A stretch of 64,000 nucleotides of DNA. Origin: Pseudohalocynthiibacter aestuariivivens. Lineage in GTDB: Bacteria > Pseudomonadota > Alphaproteobacteria > Rhodobacterales > Rhodobacteraceae. The translations under genes were made by a program, and so were the position numbers. This document shows positions 54,343-63,140 of the stretch, in pieces; the stretch's first letter is position 1; every line of letters starts with the position of its first letter. The stretch lies in assembly GCF_011040495.1 (NCBI RefSeq), contig NZ_CP049040.1, positions 62,001-126,000 of the forward strand. Direction: 5' to 3'. The notes under the pieces are model-generated. The model was given only the letters and a program-made list of their open reading frames with translations, was not told the DNA's origin and did no database searches.

Positions 54343-54443
54343 CGTAGCAACTGCCAGGCGAACCACTCCCTGGTCATGCCGCCATATTGACGCCTGTTCG
54401 CCTCGGGCACCAAGACTGACTGATCTGACAATAAGGAAGAGCT

Positions 54444-55901
54444 ATGAAAGAGCAGTCAGCGTGTGAACAGCCTATTCCTCTTGACTTGATGCTGGCCACC
54501 TATGCGAAGGTCGTCGGATCCGGGATTTTTCTATCGCGCCGTGAACTCGATGAAGTAGTTGAAACCAGCGGACGCCATGCTTTGTGGTTTTATCGGATTG
54601 AAAAAGTTCTGTTGGATGCCGTGAAGCTTACGGTTGACCCTGAGCTGAAAGAAGTCGAGGCCCACCTTACCCTTGAGGCGGCTTTAATTGATCGGATCAT
54701 CGCCGAATATGCACAGCAGTTTCCGGATTTTTCGTTCGATCATAAGGCCGAAAAAGCCAGGTTGGCATCGCTTTCTCCGATCAGCCGCAAAGCGAGATGC
54801 TTCGGGCGACGCGGCTGCGTGATCCTTCCAGCAACGGCCACAGAATCTGAAGTGGCGGCACAATTCGATGATCGCGAAACCAGTATGCCTTTCAACCCTG
54901 AACGTAGCGGCAATACAGATCTGCCGCGCGGCCAAGGATCGAAGGCAATTGATGAAGCCGTTGATCTGGCCTTTGCAGATTCAGATGCAGCCACCTCGGC
55001 GGTTGTTATTCTTCATAAGGGGCAAATCATCGCCGAGAGATATCGCGACGGGGTGGATGCCACTACGCCGTTGGAGAGCTGGTCGATGGGCAAAGGATTG
55101 ACCGCCACACTAGTCGGCATGTTGGTTCAAGCCGGTGCACTTGATCCAGATAAGCCAGCGCCAATCCCCGAATGGCACGCCAAGGGCGATCCACGTTCTG
55201 AAATCACTGTCCGGCATCTGTTGCAAATGTCGGGCGGCCTGGATTTCTCCGGCAAAGATGATCCACGTTCCGATTGGGCGCACGGTGTCTCGGATCACGA
55301 ATATATTTATACCGAGGCGGTGGACACTTTCCGGCTTTCTATTGAGAAAGGAATGAAATACCCCCCCGGCACATGTGGTCGCTATAGGAATTGCGACACG
55401 CTGGCGTTGGGTTTGATTATCCGGCGCTATGTCGAAGATAACTTAGGCCGCCCCTATCTGACCTGGCCGCAGGAAGAGCTTTTCGATGTGCTGAAGGCAG
55501 ATCCCCAGATATTGGAAACTGACTGGTTTGGAAATTTCGTGATGTCGGGGTTCAATTATGGTCCCGCGCGCAATTGGGCCAAGCTGGGCTTGCTCTATCT
55601 GCAAAAAGGCGTGTGGAAGGGGAAACGACTGCTTCCGACAAACTGGGGCGAACAGATCAGCACACCATCACCGGCATGGGACGAACCTGAATTCGGGGGG
55701 CAGGTCTGGCTGAATCGTACAAAAACCTACGAATTGCCGTCGGAAGCTTATTATATGGCAGGTTCTGGAGAACAGCGTGTTTTCATCGTTCCAAGCATAG
55801 ACTTGGTAATCGTCAGAATGGGTTTTCGCGCAGATAATGATGCGCCAACAAGTACAACCAAAAAAATGTGTGCTGCGTTAATGAGAGCTAACTGGACATG
55901 A
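54444..55901 (+). CDS. Serine hydrolase of the beta-lactamase/NylB family
   Basis: A 485-residue protein. From about residue 170 it is a class C beta-lactamase-like domain: nucleophile motif Ser214-Met-Gly-Lys217 (SWSMGKGLT), then Tyr314-Arg-Asn316, and HLLQMSGGLDFS. This resembles 6-aminohexanoate-oligomer hydrolases and carboxylesterases. The first 150 residues are an additional helical region (LDLMLATYAKVVGSGIFLSR, then EVEAHLTLEAALIDRIIAEY) that I do not recognise. There is no signal peptide. It likely cleaves an amide or ester related to the operon's substrate (inference). Confidence 0.83.
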   Translation: MKEQSACEQPIPLDLMLATYAKVVGSGIFLSRRELDEVVETSGRHALWFYRIEKVLLDAVKLTVDPELKEVEAHLTLEAALIDRIIAEYAQQFPDFSFDHKAEKARLASLSPISRKARCFGRRGCVILPATATESEVAAQFDDRETSMPFNPERSGNTDLPRGQGSKAIDEAVDLAFADSDAATSAVVILHKGQIIAERYRDGVDATTPLESWSMGKGLTATLVGMLVQAGALDPDKPAPIPEWHAKGDPRSEITVRHLLQMSGGLDFSGKDDPRSDWAHGVSDHEYIYTEAVDTFRLSIEKGMKYPPGTCGRYRNCDTLALGLIIRRYVEDNLGRPYLTWPQEELFDVLKADPQILETDWFGNFVMSGFNYGPARNWAKLGLLYLQKGVWKGKRLLPTNWGEQISTPSPAWDEPEFGGQVWLNRTKTYELPSEAYYMAGSGEQRVFIVPSIDLVIVRMGFRADNDAPTSTTKKMCAALMRANWT

Positions 55902-55931
55902 CCGGGGCTGTTGAATTATTTGGCCATAGCC
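55898..55931 (+). pseudogene. Start of a coupled gene cut off by IS21
   Basis: The NylB-like gene ends ATGA, and the overlapping ATG opens MTGAVELFGHS before the IS21 left end at 55932. Only 11 codons remain. The membrane-protein frame on the far side of the IS (62250) may be its continuation, but no target duplication links the two. Confidence 0.4.
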
Positions 55932-56014
55932 TGTTGAATGTCACTGAGAACTGACCCGGTATTGTCACCGAGATTTGACCCGCTCTTAGTTATGTATCGG
56001 CAGCTATACTTTGG

Positions 56015-56078
56015 TCAATGTGGTGGCCTCCTTTGTGGTTTTTTTGCGGCCTCTGAGCTGGCTTTGAAGCGGTAGCTA
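56015..56078 (-). pseudogene. istB 3' end (outer IS21), separated by IS copy 3
   Basis: The translation SYRFKASSEAAKKPQRRPPH-stop continues IstB exactly from the target duplication TAGCTA. The main part is at 57586-58307. Confidence 0.8.
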
Positions 56079-57585
56079 GTCCGTCCTGAACATCGCTGTC
56101 AGGTCGTCAGTATATAGACCTGAACCCTTCGATCGCGTGCCATTTCCGCGTCAGCGGTCATGCAGGTTTGGCAGACCACCCAAATCAATTGGCGCAAAAA
56201 GACCCTCAGGTGCCTGAGGATCATGCGGATGTTGTGGCCGCAACCGCAAAGCACGGCGAAGAGCGCGTCGCCTTCGGTCCCTTTCAAGGTGCTTCGCGTC
56301 AGGCGACCGTCATTTTTCATGTGCCCGATCATCGGCTCGATGGCACTTCGCCGTCGCAAGAGCCTGGCGATGGTCCTGGTGACGCCACGCTTGGCACCGC
56401 TGATGAAGACCTTCACGTTCTCAATGCCGTGGCCGCGGTATCCGCGATCAACAAAGGTCATGTCTGGCCGTTGATCGGTCAGGATTTCAACCTGCTCCAG
56501 CGCCTCGGCCAGCGTGTGGCCGTCGTAGGGATTGCCCGGCAGCGCCCGCATCCCCACCACGAAGCCACCCCGGTTGGTCGTAGCCACGCTGACCTTCGTG
56601 CCGAACTCGTAGCGCTTGTGCGCCTTGCCCTTGGAGATGCAATCCACCGCCGGCTCATGCAGGCTGTAAAGCTTCCTCTTGTCCTTCGGCTTCTGCGCCA
56701 GCAGCCGGTTCACCAGCGCGATCATTTCTTCCAGACGTACCTTCAGAGTTCCGTCCGGAACCTGGTCCAATTGTCGCTCGATGTCGCGCAGCACCCGGCC
56801 GGTGTAGCCCTTGAGCCGACGCAATGCCTTGCGCATCCGTTTGAACTGGCGGGCATGGGCATAGCGCCCGACCTGTCCAGCCAGCCGGGGCGCCAGGCGG
56901 TTGTAGTTCTGCCGCAGGCCGATCCCGGCCTCGCGGGCCAGCCCGACCAGCTTGCGCCGCGCCGTCTCATACAGCCGGGCATCGGTGGGATGGGCGATGT
57001 TCTTTTCCATCACGGTGGTATCGACGGTGACCCGCTTGAGGTCATTGCCCTTCACTGCCCCGGCGCGCTTCCCGGCTTCGATCGTCTCGGTCAGCATCCA
57101 TTCGACACCCTCCTCGCCGATCCGGTTGCGCCAGCGGGTCATAGAGGACGGATCAATCGGCAGACGATGCTGAAAGAACGTCTCGCCGCAGAAATGCTGC
57201 CAATACGGGTTCTCGGCCCATCGCGCCACGACCGCCTCATCCGAGAGCGCGAAAGCATGCTGAAGATACAGAAGCCCCGCCACAAGACGCGGAGAGGTAG
57301 CGGGACGACCGGTATGGGAAGGAAAGAGCTCGGTCCATTCCCGTTCGAAGACCTCCCAGTCAATCAGGGTTTCCAGCTTCACCAGTTCGTGGCGCATGTC
57401 GATCATCTCAACCAATCGGGCGCGCAGGAGATCGTCTTGTTCCGGAGGGGGCTTTCGCGGCTTCATATCATAGCTCGAAATTGCAGGGTTCCTGCCCGGA
57501 TAATACGAAATCCTGCGATTCCTGCCTAACAAATTCGCGTCATATCCAAGCAAAATCAAACGGATAAGAGTTGTTCAGAGTGGAC
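56079..57585 (-). mobile_element. 1507-bp IS5-superfamily element, copy 3
   Basis: Same ends as copies 1 and 2, flanked by a 6-bp target duplication TAGCTA (56073-56078 and 57586-57591). It interrupts istB of the outer IS21. Confidence 0.95.
56099..57559 (-). CDS. IS5-superfamily DDE transposase, copy 3
   Basis: Predicted product identical to the other two 486-residue copies, same DDE residues, same orientation as copy 1. A methionine at codon 32 (57466) is an alternative start. Confidence 0.92.
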   Translation of the reverse strand: MILLGYDANLLGRNRRISYYPGRNPAISSYDMKPRKPPPEQDDLLRARLVEMIDMRHELVKLETLIDWEVFEREWTELFPSHTGRPATSPRLVAGLLYLQHAFALSDEAVVARWAENPYWQHFCGETFFQHRLPIDPSSMTRWRNRIGEEGVEWMLTETIEAGKRAGAVKGNDLKRVTVDTTVMEKNIAHPTDARLYETARRKLVGLAREAGIGLRQNYNRLAPRLAGQVGRYAHARQFKRMRKALRRLKGYTGRVLRDIERQLDQVPDGTLKVRLEEMIALVNRLLAQKPKDKRKLYSLHEPAVDCISKGKAHKRYEFGTKVSVATTNRGGFVVGMRALPGNPYDGHTLAEALEQVEILTDQRPDMTFVDRGYRGHGIENVKVFISGAKRGVTRTIARLLRRRSAIEPMIGHMKNDGRLTRSTLKGTEGDALFAVLCGCGHNIRMILRHLRVFLRQLIWVVCQTCMTADAEMARDRRVQVYILTT

Positions 57586-58307
57586 TAGCTATCGTTGCCT
57601 GTTTCTAAGATGTGGCAGCGGTGCGTGAGCCGGTCGAGCAGTGCTGTTGTCATCTTTGCATCGCCGAAGACCTGCGCCCATTCACTGAAGCTGAGGTTGG
57701 TCGTGATGACGACGCTGGTCCGCTCATAGAGTTTGCTCAGAAGGTGGAACAGTAGCGCGCCACCGGATGGGCTGAACGGCAGGTAGCCGAGCTCGTCGAG
57801 GATGACCAAGTCGATTTTTGTGAGCATCTCAGCCATTTTCCCGGCCTTCCCCAGGGCCTTTTCCTGCTCCAATGCGTTGACCAGTTCGACGGTCGAGTAG
57901 AAGCGCACCTTGCGTCTGTGATGCTCGATGGCTTGGACGCCGATAGCCGTAGCGACATGGCTTTTGCCAGTGCCGGGTCCACCGATCAGAACGACGTTTT
58001 CCGCGTTTTCTATGAACTCACCCCGATGGAGCTGCCGGACTGTGGCCTCATTGATGTCGCTCGACGCGAAGTCAAAACCCGCGAGGTCCTTGTAGGATGG
58101 GAAGTGCGCAACCTTGGTGTGATAGGCAATCGAACGCACCTCCCGTTCGGCCATTTCCGCCTTGAGCAGTTGAGACAACATGGGCGTGGCTGCCTCAAAC
58201 GCTGGGGCACCTTGAGCAACCAGGTCATCAACCGCATGGGCCATTCCGTGCAGTTTAAGACTGCGCAGCATAATGATAATTGAAGCTCCTGCAGGATCAT
58301 GACGCAT
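57586..58307 (-). pseudogene. istB: istB main part (outer IS21), 3' end displaced by IS copy 3
   Basis: An AAA+ ATPase helper of transposition. Walker A is VLIGGPGTGKSHVATAIG, Walker B region LVILDELGYLPFSPSGG, followed by SVVITTNLSFSEW and RLTHRCHILETGNDS. At the IS border a chance TAG ends the frame after 240 codons; the native last 20 residues are at 56015-56078. The start overlaps the istA end by 11 bases. Loss of only the tail may leave partial function. Confidence 0.85.
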
Positions 58308-58452
58308 TGCGCTTTCCTCCTGCTTGTCTCAGGTCGTCATAGCGATCCACATTTGCCTTTGGGACCGTTTCCAAGGCAAGAGCATCAGGTGGGTCGATCT
58401 CTGGGTAATCTGTCTGCTTTGGATCGATCAACCTATGCAGCAGGTTCAGGAT
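58297..58452 (-). pseudogene. istA 3' end (outer IS21), separated by inner IS21
   Basis: LNLLHRLIDPKQTDYPEIDP then ALALETVPKANVDRYDDLRQ to the stop. It continues the istA frame from THIL at 60757 once the inner IS21 and one copy of CAGGAT are removed. Confidence 0.82.
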
Positions 58453-58573
58453 TGTAATCGCCGGATGTAATCTCCCCAAAACCGCCGTTTGAAAATTCCC
58501 CAGTCGTGAGCGGCAGGGTCAATTCCGAACTTCAATTATTCGGAATTGGCGCTGACGCGGGACATGAGGCCTG

Positions 58574-59839
58574 ATGCTCCGAACGGAGAGTGACAGGGGC
58601 AGGCAGGTGAAGGGACTGAGGGAGATCGTTTTGATCCATGATTTGAAAAAGCAGGGGCTCAGCATTTCCGCGATCGCGCGGAAGGTGGGCTCTGATCGCA
58701 AGACCGTGCGGAGATACCTCGACCGTGGGCTGGAGGCGCCGGTCTATGGCCCGCGCCGGCCACGCGTGCGGGTCCTTGAGCCGTATGAGCGGTATCTTTC
58801 CGAGCGCGTTCAAACCTACCCCGACCTCAGCGGGGCCCGACTTTTGCGCGAGATCCGGGAGTTGGGATACAATGGTGGTTACACTGCTGTGACGGACTTT
58901 CTGCGCGAGGTGCGCCCGTCCAGGCAGACGCAGTTCGAGCGGCGGTTCGAGACGCCGCCGGGCAAGCAAGCACAGGTCGATTTTGCCGAGTTCACGGTGG
59001 AGTTCACGGACGAGCCCGGCGTCGTGCGTAAGGTCTGGCTGTTCTCGATCGTGCTCGGCCACAGCCGATGGCTCTGGGGGCGCTTCGTTGCCAGCCAGAA
59101 CCTGCAATCGGTCCTGCGCTGCCATACCGCGGCCTTCGCTGTGATGGGAGGTGTGCCGGAGGAGATCCTCTACGATCGGATGAAGACCGCGGTGATCAGC
59201 GAAGACGAGGCGGGGATCGTGACCTACAACGCCTCTCTCGTCGCGTTGCTGAACCATTACGGTGCGGTGCCGCGGGCCTGCCAGCCGTATCGGGCCAAGA
59301 CCAAGGGCAAGGTCGAGCGCCCCTTCCGTTATATCCGGCAGGACTTTTTCCTGGCCCGCACATTCCGGAACATGGATGATCTCAACGCCCAGTTCGACGT
59401 CTGGCGGGCCGAGGTGGCCAACCCGCGCGTCCACGCCACGACCCGGCGGGTGGTGGACGAGGCTTTCGCCGAGGAGCGTCCCAGCCTCAAGCCGCTCCCG
59501 GCAATGCCCTACAGCGCCGTGCTGACGGTCGAGCGGCGGGTGAGCAAGGAGGGAATGGTCTCGGTCGGCGGCAACTTCTATTCCGTGCCCGACACCACCC
59601 GCCGCCGGACGCTCGAGGTCCAGCATCACGTGACCGAGCTGCGGATCTTCGAAGACGGGCAACTGGTCGCCCGCCATCCGGTCCTGGAGGGCAAGGCCCG
59701 CCGCCGTGTCGATCCGGCTCATCGCAAGGCGCCGCCGAAGAGGCCGACCCCACCACCTTCGCCGCCCGGACTGCGGCGGCCGCTCGACTTCTACGATGCC
59801 GTCGGCCGGCGCCTGGCCACTGAGGGAGCGCGGTCATGA
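58574..59839 (+). CDS. istA: IS21 transposase IstA (inner element)
   Basis: A 421-residue DDE transposase. The N-terminal HTH is GLSISAIARKVGSDRKTVRR. The integrase core has QAQVDFAEFTVEF (Asp), EEILYDRMKTAVI (Asp) and KTKGKVERPFRYI (Glu). The C-terminal beta domain (VSVGGNFYSVPDTTRR) is complete. A GTG about 12 codons in is an alternative start. Its stop overlaps istB by ATGA. Confidence 0.92.
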   Translation: MLRTESDRGRQVKGLREIVLIHDLKKQGLSISAIARKVGSDRKTVRRYLDRGLEAPVYGPRRPRVRVLEPYERYLSERVQTYPDLSGARLLREIRELGYNGGYTAVTDFLREVRPSRQTQFERRFETPPGKQAQVDFAEFTVEFTDEPGVVRKVWLFSIVLGHSRWLWGRFVASQNLQSVLRCHTAAFAVMGGVPEEILYDRMKTAVISEDEAGIVTYNASLVALLNHYGAVPRACQPYRAKTKGKVERPFRYIRQDFFLARTFRNMDDLNAQFDVWRAEVANPRVHATTRRVVDEAFAEERPSLKPLPAMPYSAVLTVERRVSKEGMVSVGGNFYSVPDTTRRRTLEVQHHVTELRIFEDGQLVARHPVLEGKARRRVDPAHRKAPPKRPTPPPSPPGLRRPLDFYDAVGRRLATEGARS

Positions 59840-60678
59840 GCGAACTTCTGGATCGCATCCGCGGTGCCTTGGTCGGCCTGAAGATGCCCCGCGCGCTGGA
59901 AACCCTCGATCACACGGTGCAGCAGCTCGAGAAGGGCGAGATCACCGCGATCGAAGCCATCGACGGGCTGCTGAGCGAGGAGTATGCGACACGCGAGACG
60001 CGGCGGATCGATGTCGCATTGCGCACCGCCAAGCTCCTGCCGGTCAAGACGCTGGAGGGCTTCGACTTTGGCTTCCAGCCGTCACTGGACCGCGACCGGA
60101 TCGCGGCCCTGGCCCAGCTCGACTTCATCCACCGTGCCGAAGTCGTCCACTTCCTCGGCCCGCCGGGCACCGGCAAAAGCCACTTGGCCACTGCCCTCGG
60201 CGTCGCCGCCGTGAAGGCCGGACGAAGCGTCTATCGCGCGACATTGGCGGATCTGATCGCCGCTCTGGGACAGGCCGAAAGGGAGGGCCGACTGGCCGAG
60301 AAGATCCGCTTCTATATGCGGGCCGCGCTGCTCATCGTCGACGAGATCGGCTACCTGCCAATCACCCCGGGCGGCGCTAACCTGTTCTTCCAACTGGTCA
60401 ACGCCCGCTACGAAAGAGGTGCTATGATCCTGACCTCGAACCGCGGCTTCGCCGAATGGGGGGAGGTCTTCGGCGATCCGGTCGTTGCCACCGCGCTGCT
60501 CGACCGGCTCCTGCATCATGCCGTCGTCATCCAGATCGAGGGCGCCAGCTACCGGCTACGCGCTCATGCCGACCTCATACCCGAGCACGTCCGAGCCAAC
60601 GCACCCATCACTCCGCCGCCGCCGCCGAAGCGCCGCGGACGGCCCCCAAAAACCAAAAATGGAGCGGCAGATCACTGA
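59836..60678 (+). CDS. istB: IS21 helper ATPase IstB (inner element)
   Basis: A 280-residue AAA+ ATPase that loads IstA on target DNA: Walker A FLGPPGTGKSHLATALG, Walker B LLIVDEIGYLPITPGG, sensor MILTSNRGFAEWGEVF. The proline/lysine-rich tail (PPPPPKRRGRPPKTKNG) contains an AT-hook-like GRPPK. Confidence 0.92.
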   Translation: MSELLDRIRGALVGLKMPRALETLDHTVQQLEKGEITAIEAIDGLLSEEYATRETRRIDVALRTAKLLPVKTLEGFDFGFQPSLDRDRIAALAQLDFIHRAEVVHFLGPPGTGKSHLATALGVAAVKAGRSVYRATLADLIAALGQAEREGRLAEKIRFYMRAALLIVDEIGYLPITPGGANLFFQLVNARYERGAMILTSNRGFAEWGEVFGDPVVATALLDRLLHHAVVIQIEGASYRLRAHADLIPEHVRANAPITPPPPPKRRGRPPKTKNGAADH

Positions 60679-60756
60679 AACCGGCTGATCGCCGGACCCG
60701 TGCAAGTGGGGAATTTTACTTCGGCACTTCTGGGGAAAGTTCAAACGGCGTTGACA

Positions 60757-62145
60757 CAGGATATGCGTCTTGGTCGGCACACCAGCTTCCAAAGCTAATT
60801 CCACAGCCCGCAGCACAGCTCCTTCGTCGTGATGTAAAACCAAGGACAGGATATCGACCATTTCCCTGTCACCGCCATCCTTACGCAGTATGTGATCCTG
60901 CAGCTGACGGAAGGTGTCAGGCATCTCTGCAAACGGAGCTCCGTTGCGAAGTGCCCCCGGTTTGCGCTGAATGACCGCCAGATAATGGCGCCAATCATAG
61001 ATGATTTTGCCAGGCTTGCGATGGGACCGATCAATGATGCGATTATGCGTGCAGACGGTTTTACCCTCAGCGACGATCACAAGTCGTTCTGGGTAGACAC
61101 GAAGGCTTACAGGGCGGTTCGCAAAGCTGGCAGGCACGCTGTAACGGTTGCGCTCGAAAGTGATCAAGCATGTTGGCGACACACGCTTTCTGTGTTCAAC
61201 AAACCCGTCAAAAGCGGGAGGTAGAACCATCAGCATAGGCTTCTCAGCTTTCCAAGCATCAGCGACTGAACCTGCCAATTCTCGATGCGCTGTCTCCGAC
61301 CAGAGGGCGATGCAACGATCCTCGAGCCACTGGTTCAGTTCGTCCAGATCCTTGAAGACAGGCATGACCTGCCACAACCGGTTCCGGGCATCACGGACGT
61401 TCTTCTCGACTTGACCCTTCTCCCAGCCTGCTGCTGGGTTGCAGAACTCAGGCTCAAAGACGTAATGGCTGGCCATCGCTTTGAAGCGTGCGTTGACATC
61501 GCGTTGCTTGCCGCGCCCAACACGATCCACAGCGGTCTTCATATTGTCATAGATGCCACGCCCCGGAATGCCGCCGAACACGCGGAAGGCATGCCAGTGC
61601 GCATCGAACAACATCTCATGCGTTTGCAAAGGGTAGGCACGAACAATGAAGGCGCGGCTGTGCGAGAGTTTAGTGTGCGCAACCTGCAGTTTGACGCGTT
61701 CACCACCAATTGTGGCCCAGTCTTCGCTCCAATCGAACTGGAAGGCTTCACCGGGCTGGAACACCAACGGCATAAACGTCCCGCGCCCTGTCGTTTGCTC
61801 CACCCGGTGCCGATCAGCGCGCCACGCACGGGCAAAAGCCGCCACACGCTCATAAGATCCATCGTACCCGAGCTTGATCAAGTCCTCATGCATCAGCTTC
61901 ACGGTCCGGCGCTCTTTACGCGACTTACGCGTCTGCGCCAAAAGCCATGCAGACAACCGATCCGCATAAGGATCCAACTTGCTTGGCCGCGACGGCGTCT
62001 TGAACCTTGGCTCTACCGCATCCTCGCGGAGATACTTCTTGATGGTGTTGCGAGAAAGCCCGGTGCGCCGTGCAATCTCACGAATTGGCATTTTGTCACG
62101 CAATGCCCAACGTCTTATGACACTCAAAAATCCCATGTCGATCAC
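60757..62145 (-). pseudogene. istA main part (outer IS21), interrupted by inner IS21
   Basis: About 463 codons: HTH MPIREIARRTGLSRNTIKKY, DDE residues in AFQFDWSEDWATI, GRGIYDNMKTAVD and AGWEKGQVEKNVRDA, and a beta domain RNRYSVPASFANRPV. It breaks at PTKTHIL, where the inner element is inserted. The gene is otherwise intact. Confidence 0.85.
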
Positions 62146-62249
62146 TCCATGTCTCCCTGACCAAAACCGTCAGGGCAATGTGTTCACATGGGTCAATTCT
62201 CAGTGACAATTTAGGGGGTTACCGGGTCAGTTCTCAGTGACATTCAACA

Positions 62250-63062
62250 ATCCGCGGGCTTGGATTGGCGTTTCTGTGGACACCGTTCACGGTCGGGATG
62301 GGGTTTGTGACCACTCAGGTGCCGGAGGTCCCGCTTTGGCTTGGCATGGGCTGCGGTTTTTTGGTTGCTCTCGTTGCACTGGCGCTTTCGCTACGCGAAT
62401 GGCGCCCCGCCCGGCTCGCTATCATATTCAAATTGACCCGCCACATCGCGCTTCCTATCGGCATCTCAGCACTGGTTCTCGTCGCCATTGACCTGCTTTT
62501 CGGATTGAGCGGCATGAGGGCGACTATTCTCCTCACCCCAATTGTTGCCTTCATGTGGCTTTTCATTAAAGGAAGGCCCAAAATGGTTGAAGCCGGTCAT
62601 ACAGTCTGGATAGAAATAGGCCTTCTCGGAAACACGATGTGGCTGTTCGCCGCGTCGATCACAATGGGGGCCGTTCTCACGGAGACTCCAGTTTTTCTGG
62701 GCGCTCTAGGGCATATGGGTCTAGCTGCTTTTCCCAGTCCTGTGATTTTCGCGATGATCGGCTTCATACCCGTCGGATTGGCAGTGGCGGGTTTCCATCC
62801 CACGATTATCGGATCTGTTTTGGTTGCCATTACGACGGGGGTCGACGGTCGGATAGAACCACTCGTGGTCTTCATGCTGATTCTCTTTGGCTGGCATTGT
62901 GGCGTCATCCTGTCAGTCTCATCCATGTCGGTTGCGATCGTTCAGCGCGATTTCATGGTTCCGCTGACTAGACTGGCGGCGGGTCAGAACCTCGTCTTTG
63001 CCCTGTTATGCTCGAGCCTGATTTCCTTTACTTACTTGATTTGGACCGTGACAACAAAATGA
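62250..63062 (+). pseudogene. Multi-pass membrane protein lacking its 5' end
   Basis: The frame is open from the IS21 border (reading IRGLGLAFLWTPFTVG) to 63062, about 270 codons. About seven to eight hydrophobic segments are visible, for example LWLGMGCGFLVALVALALSL and IEIGLLGNTMWLFAASIT. A TTG at 62265 could act as a start, but the family N-terminus appears to be missing. I do not recognise the family; it may be a transporter component of the operon at 49131-55901. Confidence 0.55.
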
Positions 63063-63140
63063 TCAGTTGGTGGTAGTCATTTGGGGGGATCCGGCAATCG
63101 GAAGTGGTTAATGTGACAACGCCCACACGGGAACTTGTCC

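Larger units (their letters stand above)
58453..60756 (+). mobile_element. Inner IS21-family element (2304 bp) with target duplication
   Basis: The ends are TGTAATCGCC and GGCGTTGACA, flanked by the 6-bp target duplication CAGGAT (58447-58452 and 60757-60762). Shared inner end repeats CGCCGTTTGAA and TTCCCCAG occur at both ends. Both genes are intact. Confidence 0.9.
55932..62249 (-). mobile_element. IS21-family element (outer), carrying two further insertions
   Basis: Both ends carry TGTTGAATGTCACTGAGAAC (30 bp identical: 55932-55961 and, inverted, up to 62249), followed by further TGTCAC..GA..TGACCC repeats, the typical multiple end repeats of IS21. It encodes istA and istB on the - strand. 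IS copy 3 (56079-57585) sits in istB and a second IS21 (58453-60756) in istA. The flanks do not show a target duplication. Confidence 0.9.

Noticed and set aside
58532..59722. 396-codon frame antisense to the inner istA
   Set aside because: His/Arg/Leu-rich shadow frame of a clear transposase.
61285..62160. 291-codon frame antisense to the outer istA
   Set aside because: Shadow frame with no family motif.
63063..63140. Weak GGGA/TCCC hairpin after the replication gene as a terminator
   Set aside because: Four-base stem without a T-run; too weak to call.
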